Origin: Arenicola marina
Lineage: Eukaryota > Annelida > Polychaeta > Arenicolidae
Reading direction: 5' to 3'
Assembly: GCA_964019135.1 (NCBI GenBank)
Contig: OZ025250.1
Span: 54,807,357-54,871,356 of the forward strand
Length of the DNA: 64,000 nt
The notes below the pieces were generated by a model, which ran no database searches, had not been told where the DNA came from, and saw only the letters and a list, made by a program, of their open reading frames with translations. The number at the start of each line of letters is the position of its first letter. Position 1 is the first letter of the stretch. The translations under genes and the position numbers were made by a program. Of the stretch, positions 55,369 through 64,000 are shown one piece after another.

Positions 55369-57290
55369 CAATTGAAATCTTTTACGCCGAGCAGTCAATG
55401 TTTCCCAACCGAGTTCTTGATAGATAAGCGAGTGACTAGTGTGTTTAATCGCCCCGGATACAAGACGGCCTGCTCTCAGCTGAACGACTTCTAGCCTGTC
55501 AGCGTCCGCCTGTGTGCAACCATCCCAAAGGACACATGCATATTCCATAGTGGGACGCACGAAGGTTTTGTACATTGAATCTAGCGTAGCTCGGTTTAAC
55601 TTGTAACGCAGTCTGGACAACAAATTGACCCTTCTACTCGCCTTAAGACACATTTCACTGATATGAGATGACCATGTGAGTTTAGAGTTCAAGGTTACGC
55701 CAAGATGTTTCTGCTGGTTAGTATTTTGTAAAACTTCGCCTTCCTTTTGCAATGGCGGTAAGTCAGTTATGGATTTATTGGATATGGTCATAGACTTTGT
55801 CTTAGGTGCGCTAAACGTTACAAACCACTGCGAGGCCCAGGACTCCATTTTTTGCAAATCACAGTTTAACATATCAGTTCCATCATCCAATTGATCATCA
55901 TCGTCTACAATGACATAAACAGTTGTGTCGTCAGCGAAGAGTCTAACTTTTGACTGTATCCCGTCGACGATATCGTTGATATAAACTAAGAATAAAAGAG
56001 GACCCAGGACTGATCCCTGTGGAACCCCCGCTTGCATATGACCCAGAGGAGACGCTGCGCCATCAATCACCACACTCTGATACCTGTCATCGAGGTAGTT
56101 TTTAAACCAGTCCAGCAGTCTGCCAGTAATTCCAATACGCTTAAGTTTGTGGATAAGACCAACGTGCCACACACGATCAAATGCCTTTGATATATCGCAG
56201 AACACAACACGGACAATCTTGCGTTTGTCTAAAGCCTCACTAAATATATGATATAGATGGACAAGCTGGTTAACCGTGCTGTCGCCTGGTATAAACCCAG
56301 ACTGAAGTCCAGAGAGTATTTCATTGTCACGCAGATAGTTAAAGGTATGTTTAAATATAATCCTTTCGAACAGCTTCCCGGTACAGCTTAGTAGCGAGAC
56401 CGGCCTATAGTTGTCTACTAGGCTTCTACTACCTTTTTTGAATATGGGGATAACGCTTGCTTGCTTCGACGGACGAGGCATCTTGCAATCCTTCAGGCAT
56501 TCATTAAACAATATCATGAGCTCGCTTATACAAGAGCCGGCTTCGCGTAACATTCGAGGGCTAATCCCATCAGGACCACAGGCGTTCTTTATATCTATGC
56601 ATTTTAGCAGATCGACTACTTCGTCCTGTGCAACAGAGATGTTTTTTAAACCCGTGAGCATGCAATCACCATCTGTGTCTAGGCTGACACGCTCACTTAC
56701 ATCGAGAGTTGAATGGGATAAAAAGTAGTTGTTAAACATAGTTGCTTTAGTGTGAGGGTTGGACTCAGCTCGACCATCAGCCTGTAAGACTGGGTACCCG
56801 CAACTATCATTTATTCCAAGCATTTGTTTGGAGATGCGCCACCATTTCTTTGGCGTCACAGAGCTTGATTCGTTCAATACACATTCTACATCATACAAGT
56901 AGGTAGCTTTTGCCTCCCTTAAGTTTGTGATATATTCGTTACGCAGTCTTCTGTACTCTGCCCAGTCCGTGTCTCTACTGGACTTCCGTACTTTACCATG
57001 AAGCCTGTCAAGAGCCCTCTTTTTACATCTAAGTTCCTTATTAAAAAATGGTTTATCCATCGGACGAATAGTAACTGCCTCGTTTGGAATGAAATCTGTA
57101 CACAAGCTGAGAAACCGCGACGTCCACGCCTCACACATAGTATCTGGGTCCCCGGACAGAAAGCATTCGCTCCAGTCCGTATGTGACAGAGCTTCACGAA
57201 ACTGATCAAAGTCGGCTTTGTCATAATACCAAACCTTGCGTTTGTAGCATTTGGTCGTATGCGATTTAAAACTAGGTTCACAAACAATCA
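55369..57290 (-). pseudogene. LINE ORF2: pre-RT linker and reverse transcriptase
   Basis: About 640 residues in one open frame. RT motifs in order: NACGPDGISPRMLRE, VIPIFKKGSRSLVDNYRPVS, LQSGFIPGDSTVNQL, VFCDISKAFDRVWH (first catalytic Asp), AGVPQGSVLGPLLFLVYIND and RLFADDTTVYV (FADD pair), then a thumb region with HLGVTLNSKLTW. This is the CR1/Jockey pattern. The frame is open over the whole segment, so the copy was fairly young when it was split. The endonuclease is missing. Confidence 0.88.
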
Positions 57291-57419
57291 CCAAGATTAA
57301 CAATAAACTAAGATTAACGTGCTTACCTTCTGTTGGCAATCACATTCAGTCTCTATCCCTTCTTAGCATTGTATGACCTCATTTTCCGCTTCTGACACTC
57401 ATTTTCTTCCAATCTCCCT

Positions 57420-57700
57420 GGCACTCTCATCACCGTCTTACTCTCTCCTGAGACTGCAAACCCCTCCCTATCCTATGCTGGCACTCTCATTACCGTCTCA
57501 CCCTCTCCTGGGACTCCAAACCCCTCCCTATCCTATACTGGCACTCTCATTACCGTTTTACCCTCTCCTGGGGCTCCAAATACCTCCCTATCCTATACTG
57601 GCACTCTCATTACCGTCTTACCCTCTCCTGGGGCTCCAAACCCCTCCCTATCCTATAATGGCACTCGCATTACCGTCTTACCTTCTCGTGACACTCCCAT
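57420..57700. repeat. 60-bp minisatellite
   Basis: Five units of 60 bp, theme CTCTCATTACCGTCTTACCC then CTCCCTATCC. It lies just beyond the 5' end of the LINE. The open frame 57373-57753 across it is a by-product (20-residue repeat). Confidence 0.9.
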
Positions 57701-57989
57701 TCCGTCTTCACCCTCTCGCTTCAAAAGAAGTGTTTTGCCGCATACCTGCATAAACCTAGTTGTCTTGCCTCCCGCCACCACGCTACAGGCGGACAGCTCG
57801 TTCACAGTTAACAGGAATAGACCGACGCAGGCTGTCAATCATTCCATGAAGTCCACTGTTGCTCTTAACTTAACCTATCATGTGGAGAAAAAGGTCATCC
57901 ACGTGCGTTATGTCGGACAAACAAGTCGGACAAACAAAGCAGCATGTAATTATCTATCACTTCGTTCGTTTGTTAAGACGATTTTTTTA

Positions 57990-58260
57990 AATTTTCCTCT
58001 TATGTCGGTGTGTTTCGTTTCTCTGTCTGTCTGTCTGTTTGTCTGTGGGCGCTCTGTAGGTCGCAAAACGCAACATTTCGTTCTGTAACTTTAATCATCG
58101 ATAGGTATTCGAAATATCTCGGTCAAGTTCGTTAGCGAACCTACCACGGCGAGAGTAACACAGGCGTCATTCTTGTGATCATCGTCATAGCGTAACTGTG
58201 TCAGTTTCGACGTGCCAGGGAGGTGGGGTGAGGTGATTCGGCCATAGCAAAAACTGAAGA
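57990..58260. repeat. Interspersed module, second locus
   Basis: It matches parts of 41090-41517 (GGTCGCAAAACGCAACATTT, and the ACACAGGCGTCATTCTTGTG segment) with a (CTGT)n run in front. Segment order differs between loci. Confidence 0.65.
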
Positions 58261-59380
58261 ATAAGAACACTTTTGTACTATATTTAGCCCCATTTATATG
58301 TGGTACCGGGGACGCAAATAAAAAATCTTCAATAATACAAATGTGATCCTATTCTGTTTGAGTTCTAGCCCAAACCACTGTCCACCAATTTCATTATGGC
58401 CTGATGAACCTTTTAAGATACAACCTGCCCGATAAAGTTTTTTACACACCGCACATTAATCTACTTGCCACTTTGCCCGCCACCATGGACGGATCCAGGA
58501 ATTTGAAAAGGGGCAGCGGGGCGTCAGAACTTGCAACCGGGGGGGGGGGGGGGTCCACGCTGCCTCAGATAGCGTTCTCTTGATCTGTTGATCACACACA
58601 CATGTCTTATCATGTAACAGACAATCATTTATTCATGTGTATCAGTAGTTCACCACTACATTTAGAAATACTATTGGCCCGGCCAGGTTACGATTGGTGG
58701 TCACAACGTAAGTTCTCATTTTGCAGTATTACATGTAAATGAATGTCGTGTTCTTCTGGAAGTGAATAGTTCGTTATCTGTGCTAATCAATCAGTGAATT
58801 AGACATGAACAATTTAAATAAACCTGTCTCTTTATTCGAAGTTATGTGCAATTCAGTTTCTATTGTGACCGCATTTTTGAATTGTGAAAAACACGCCTTG
58901 GCGTTCACCCTTACGGCTGTCAATTGGACACTGACATTGATATAATACACTGATATAATAACGAAATAACATGCATTGCACGTTAATAACCTCGCTGGTT
59001 ATGCTACAGAATAAGGAGACCTTCATAAGGATCTCGGGTTGTACGCTGCCTACAGTTAAAGTGTTCGTGCCACGATCTTGTCTTGCTCAGAGTTAACTTG
59101 GTTTAGGGAAGATAAACAAATAACAATTTGTTATAATGGGAGTTTACATTTTTTATTCCACGACATCACTATAAACGCGTGCGACAAAGTAGCAAAAGTG
59201 AGTTCCGGCGGGTTTATTTCTGGGAGCATTGCCTCTGAGCGTGATTTGAAAATTCCCCAATGATGTCACAAGATTGACAGGTGAGCTTTGATGCAGTGCG
59301 TAGACATCTGTTGTCGAGGGCGTGTATTGTTGTTATGGTTGAGTGCGTTTCGTTGAGTTCAAGCCAATGAGCAGAGAGAA
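58261..59380. other. Intergenic, nothing recognised
   Basis: AT-rich with one G-run (58540-58555) next to an ACGGATCCAGGAATTTG element end near 58488. No gene is supported. Confidence 0.4.
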
Positions 59381-59470
59381 TCTGAGTCTCAGTATAAAAG
59401 CACATGCGTTTGTGTTCCCCTTTGACGTCAATTTCCTCGCTCGCAGAAGTTAAATTGGTAGGTGCGAAAA
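59380..59470 (+). promoter_or_regulatory. Possible TATA promoter with CRE-like site
   Basis: AGTATAAAAGC near 59390 and TTTGACGTCAATTTCC near 59422, followed by a possible first-exon donor (GGTAGGT) near 59457. No coding exon is found downstream within the window, so this stays a weak call. Confidence 0.25.
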
Positions 59471-59849
59471 CAAGTGGAAAAAGTATGCCCTTCTACTATT
59501 TGGGGCGTTACAGCTCGATAATATACGCGTGGAAACACAGAAGATTAATATGAGCTAAAGATGTTTTGGCGTGGCACGAACACTTGAAGGAAATCGTCTG
59601 ATCCCAAGCCACAATGTATCCAGTCCAAGCCACTCCACCTCTCCGCAGGTGGTCTGTCGCTATCAGTCCGTTAGTTAAGCACCACCACGTCCTCCGCGCC
59701 CCGCCCCCGCCCTTTCGCTCCCATACATTGCCCTCCCCACCAGAGCCACCTCAATACCGCAAGCTTCAATTACCCTTTCTCACGTCTTTAAACCAAGCGC
59801 ACCAGGCGGCCATCAGGGCATCTGGCAGCCGAGCCACTGATGTGGGGGG

Positions 59850-62140
59850 AACCCTATGTTCTGCTAATGTTCGATTTCCCCCATGTTTAAGCCGTGCGAG
59901 GCTCCAATGCGACTGAACATGGGTGTTGTTGATATTGGGGAATTAAAAGGTCGTAATCGTTTAGGGTATCTTTCACTTTCTGGATAGAACAATGTCTTTG
60001 CATGTTCCCTTTCGAAAAATATGAGGTTTGAAGAAAGATGGAAAGTCAATGAGTCAAATTGTGTCATAAAAACACATAAAAACAGTCCAAACTAAGTCAA
60101 TTTGTTTATGGAAAATGAGTTATGGTAGCTAAAGTAACCCAGTTAGATAAGTAATTTCACAGTATGTTTAACAATACTTTTTTAACCGGCTTATGTGAGT
60201 ATTTGGGCCCTTTTCCTATACAAAATGAGGTGACTGTCAAATGTAGAAAATGGCGTCCCAATATGAATAAAACACGATATTTTGCAATGTTTTTTACCCT
60301 TGTCATCGACCTTGGCGGTTATCCTTCTAGTATGTCATGTAATAGGTCAAGGTCATTAACATACTTGAAGATGAAGGTCATACACAGATGGGAATTATTT
60401 TCCAAAAATGGTGGAATTTGTTTGATACCTTCGGCAATGTTGATCCTCCCTAGGCTATTAAATGTGTCAGTTCGCCATTATAAAAGCCTCGTTTGGGACA
60501 AGGTTTGATTGAGAATTATGCCCAATTGATTTCCGTGCATGAATCAATATCGATCAGAACAATATCGATTGAAATCGGACATGATTTGACCTTGGGACAT
60601 GAAAAATTTACAAAAATTAGGAAATCAGTCACATATTTTCGATCCGTTCGATACGAAATAATAATGATCGTCTGAGTCTTATATATGCATTAAAAGAAAC
60701 CTCAAGAGACGTACTATCTAACCGCCTATAAGGTACAACCCAACAGTACGAGGAAAAGACTTAAATTCAAGAATTTTCATTTTCCCGCCCAAACCTTGAT
60801 TTTGGGCGCGAAAGTAACGTATTGATTCTTTATGGCTATATTAAAGATATTTCTGTAAATGTTTTTGTCGATTATTGTAGTAGACATAACCTTCTTGCAT
60901 ATTTAACGCCTTTCCGCATGTTTTACGACCCATTTGGACGTAACTGGCCTATCGGAAAGTGGAAAATATATCTATTTCGGCGAACATTTATTGATGTCTT
61001 TACATGAGTGCTAAATAACAATCATTAAAAGTGTCCCAAACAATTGATAGGGCAAGATCATGGCACGAGTGATATACGAAACATGAAGTATCTATCAAAA
61101 ATATTAAGGGCGCTGTGGCTATTTAAAGGGGACCCCTATGCTATGTAAGTTTTGTTTGATGCTTTGGGCGATTTTGACTCCCTTAGCGTATTAAATGTGT
61201 CAGTTCGCAACTATAAAAGCCTCGTTTGGGGGAGGGTTTGATTGAGAATTATGCCCAATTGATTTCCGTGCATGAATCAATATCGATCAGAACAATATCG
61301 ATTGAAATCGGAGATGATTTGACCTGGGACCTTTTTTTTTCACCAAACATGTTTTCGGTCCGTTCGATAGGAAATAGTGCTCGTCTGAGTATCATATATA
61401 CATGAAGAGAAAGCTCAAGAGACGTACTATGTAACTGCCTATAGGGTACAACCTAAAAATGCGGCGAAAAGACTTAAAATCAAGAATATCCATTTTCCCG
61501 CCTAAACCTTGATTTTGGGCGGGAAAGTGGAGTCTTTGCTATTCATAGCTATACCAAAGATATTGTTGCAATAGGTCCGTCCATTATTGGAATAGACATT
61601 ACCTTCTTGCCTATTTGATGTCTTTCCGGATATTATTTGGTTCATTTGAACGTATTTGACCCCTCTGAAAGGGGAACATATGTCTTTTTCTACGAACATT
61701 TATTGCCTACTGTACATATTAAATGATAAATGACAATGAGCAATACTATTATAAACATGGCATAAGGCCAGAACATGACAAGAGTGGTACAAGTAACATG
61801 AAGTCTCTACCAGCAATATTAAGGGCGCTGTGGCTATTTACAGGGAATCTCTATGTTATGTAAATTTTCGATTTTGCCCATGTTACATTTAAGCCGTGTG
61901 ACACTCAAAATGACTGAACATATGTGTTGTTGATCTTAGCGAATAAAAGACCCGTAATTTTTAGGGTAACACAGTTATCATTGCATGTTCTGGATAGAAC
62001 ACTGTCTCTGCATGTTTCCATTCGGAAAATATGAGGTTTGACGAAAGATGAAGTCAAATAATCAAACTTCGTCACCAAAAATAGTCCAAAGAAAGTCAAT
62101 TTTGCTCCTGGAAAATGCGTTGTGGTAGCTAAAGTAAGTA
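59850..62140. repeat. Tandemly duplicated interspersed element, class unknown
   Basis: Two kinds of copy pairs: 59850-60150 with 61850-62140 (TTTAAGCCGTG, GGTAGCTAAAGTAA) and 60470-61135 with 61200-61860 (GAATCAATATCGATCAGAAC). The order suggests two or three head-to-tail copies. AGGTCAAGGTCA is present, as are hairpins TTTCCCGCC ... GGCGGGAAA. No coding domain. Confidence 0.75.
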
Positions 62141-64000
62141 ACTGTTTGAATGACAGCTGGACTTGTCATGTCATGTCATGTCAGAAACTGGCATGGGATG
62201 GGTTCATCCCGACCTGTTATGTCTTGTCAGTAACTGTCTGAATGACAGTTTGACTTGTCATGGCATGTCAGAAGCTGGTATGGGATGGGTTCATCCCGAC
62301 CTGTCCTTGCTTGTCAGTAACTGTCTGAATCGCAGTTTGACTTGTCCTGTCCTGCCCTGTCGTGTCCGTAACTGTCTGAATGACAGTTTGACTTGTCATG
62401 TTATGTCAGAAGCTGGCACGGGATGGGTTCATCCGACCTGCCCTGTCTTGTCAGTAACTGTCTGCGCCACAGTTTGACTTGTCCTGTCCTGTTCTGTCTT
62501 GTCAGTAACTGTCGGGATCACAGTTTGACTTGTCCTGTCCTGTCGAAAGCTGGCGTGGGAGGATTTCATTCCGACCTGTACTGTCACGTCCGTAGCTGTC
62601 TAACTGTCTGTAAGACAATTCGACTTGTCACATTATGTCAGAAGCTGGCATGGGATGGGTTCATCCCGACCTGTCCTGTCTCGTCAGTAACTGTCTGTAG
62701 GACAGTTTGACTTGTCCTGTCCTGTCGAAAGCTGGCGTGGGAGGGGTTAATTCCTACCTGTACTGTCTCGTCCGTAACAGTCTAACTGTCTGTAAGACAG
62801 TTCTACTTGTCATGTTATGTCAGAAGCTGGCATGGGATGGGTTTGTCCCGACCTGTCCTGTCTCGTGAGTAACTGTCTGTAGGACAGTTTGACTTGTCCT
62901 GTCCTGTCGAAAGCTGGCGTAGGAGGGGTTCATTCCTACCTGTACTGTCTCGTCCGTAACTGTCTGTAGGACAATTCGACTTGTCATGTTACGTCAGAAG
63001 TTGGCATGGGATGGGTTCATCCTGACCTGTCCTGTTTTGTCAGTAACTGTCTGAATCACAGTTTGACTTGTCCTGTCCTGTCGAAAGCTGGCGTAGGAGG
63101 GGTTCATTCCGACCTGTACTGTGTCATCGGGAACTGTCTGTAGGACAGTTTTACATGTCATGTTATGTCAGAAGCTGGCATGGGATGGGTTCATCCCGAC
63201 CTGTCCTGTCTTGTCAGTAACTGTCTGAATCGCAGTTTGACTTGTCATGTTATGTCAGAAGCTTGCATGGGATTGGTTCATCCCGACCTGTCCTGTGTCG
63301 TCAAGAACTGTCTGTGGGACAGTTTGACTTGTCCTTTCGTGTCCTGTCTTGTCAGTAACTATCTGAATCACAGTTTAACTTGGCATGTTATGCAGAAGCT
63401 TGCATGGGATGGGTTCATCCCGACCTGTCCTGTGTCGTCAGGAACTCTCTGTGGGACAGTTCGACTTGTCCTTTCCTGTCCTGTCTCGTCAGTAACTGTC
63501 TGTAGGACAGCTTGACTTGTCCTGTCCTGTCGAAAGCTGGCGTGGGAGGGTTTCATTCCGACCTGTACTGTCTCGTGCGTAACTGTCTAACTGTCTGTAA
63601 GACAATTCGACTTGTCATGTTATGTCAGAAGCTGGCATGGGATGGGTTTATCCCGACCTGTCCTGTCTCGTCAGTAACTGTCTGTAGGACAGTTTGACTT
63701 GTCCTGTCCTGTCGAAAGCTGGCGTAGGAGGGGTTCATTCCTACCTGTACTGTCTCGTCCGTAACTGTCTGTAGGACAATTCGACTTGTCATGTTACGTC
63801 AGAAGCTGGCCCGGGATGGGTGTATCCCGACCTGTCCTGTCTCGTCAGTAACTGTCTGTAGGATAGTTTGACTTGTCCTGTCCTGTCGAAAGCTGGCGTA
63901 GGAGGGGTTCATTCCGACCTGTACTGTCTCGTCCGTAACTGTCTGTAGGACAATTCGACTTGCGATGTTATGTCAGAATCTGGCATGGGATGGGTTTATC
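62140..64000. repeat. 88-bp satellite with dimeric (about 176-bp) order
   Basis: Two related monomer types alternate: one with GAAGCTGGCATGGGATGGG and one with GAAAGCTGGCGTGGGAGGGG. Type A starts recur near 62641, 62822, 62997 and 63172. Most monomers hold two small hairpins (GGGATGGGTTCATCCC and AACTGTCTGTAGGACAGTT). It runs off the window end. Short frames (for example 62163-62477) are by-products. Confidence 0.92.

Larger units (their letters stand above)
45200..57300 (-). mobile_element. CR1/Jockey-like LINE, split by a Gypsy insertion
   Basis: One non-LTR element on the minus strand is interrupted between 45925 and 55364. The right part (55369-57290) holds the pre-RT and RT region. The left part (45320-45924) holds the ORF end. 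Reading from AATTGCGAC on the right side into TGTTTCAC on the left side continues the family sequence across the insertion. It is 5'-truncated, because the endonuclease domain is absent. The exact 3' end is not clear. Confidence 0.85.

Noticed and set aside
57373-57753. Pro/Leu-rich 126-codon protein
   Set aside because: It is translated from the 60-bp minisatellite (20-codon unit) and has no other support.

Overview
The window reads as invertebrate animal nuclear DNA: multi-exon genes with GT-AG introns, SINEs, two clades of LINE, a Gypsy LTR element, a Crypton remnant and many minisatellites. The organism is inferred, not proven. Minisatellites that run across intron-exon junctions, together with tandem Src-like kinases, best fit a cephalochordate (amphioxus, Branchiostoma). 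Another marine invertebrate is possible.

The only host genes I can support are cytoplasmic SH3-SH2-tyrosine kinase genes. Kinase B (minus strand, 12 coding exons, 37198 down to 25771) has a long tyrosine-rich N-terminus, SH3, SH2 and a kinase domain with degenerate catalytic motifs. Kinase A (minus strand, 10 coding exons, 24994 down to 16810) follows it head-to-tail. A third copy, A' (plus strand), enters from the left edge and shows only its last two exons (1374-1502 and 2127-2329). Exon borders and phases agree between A and B. Each nevertheless carries small frame lesions, so they are either decaying paralogues or carry sequence errors.

Layout: 1-6404 and 11442-about 18865 are the arms of a large diverged inverted duplication. 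The tails of A' and A face each other across a spacer (6405-11441) that holds a broken Tx1/L1-like LINE. Both arms carry a Crypton tyrosine-recombinase fragment, a tRNA-derived SINE, an AT-rich foldback and a G-rich array. Region 16.8-25 kb is kinase A with three intronic minisatellites (54, 42 and 94 bp). Region 25.8-37.2 kb is kinase B. Region 37.2-45.2 kb has no genes and holds SINEs, foldbacks, palindromes and a duplicated module rich in AGGTCA motifs. Region 45.2-57.3 kb is a CR1/Jockey-like LINE (minus strand) split by a young, nearly whole Gypsy element (45925-55364) with near-identical 484-bp LTRs and a 4-bp target duplication. Region 57.3-64 kb holds arrays, a tandemly duplicated repeat of unknown class and, from about 62.14 kb to the edge, an 88-bp dimeric satellite.

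If the genes are functional, A would be a membrane-proximal or cytosolic signalling kinase with a tail tyrosine. B looks more like a docking or scaffold pseudokinase, with a repeated tyrosine motif and a YVNV Grb2-type site ahead of its SH3.
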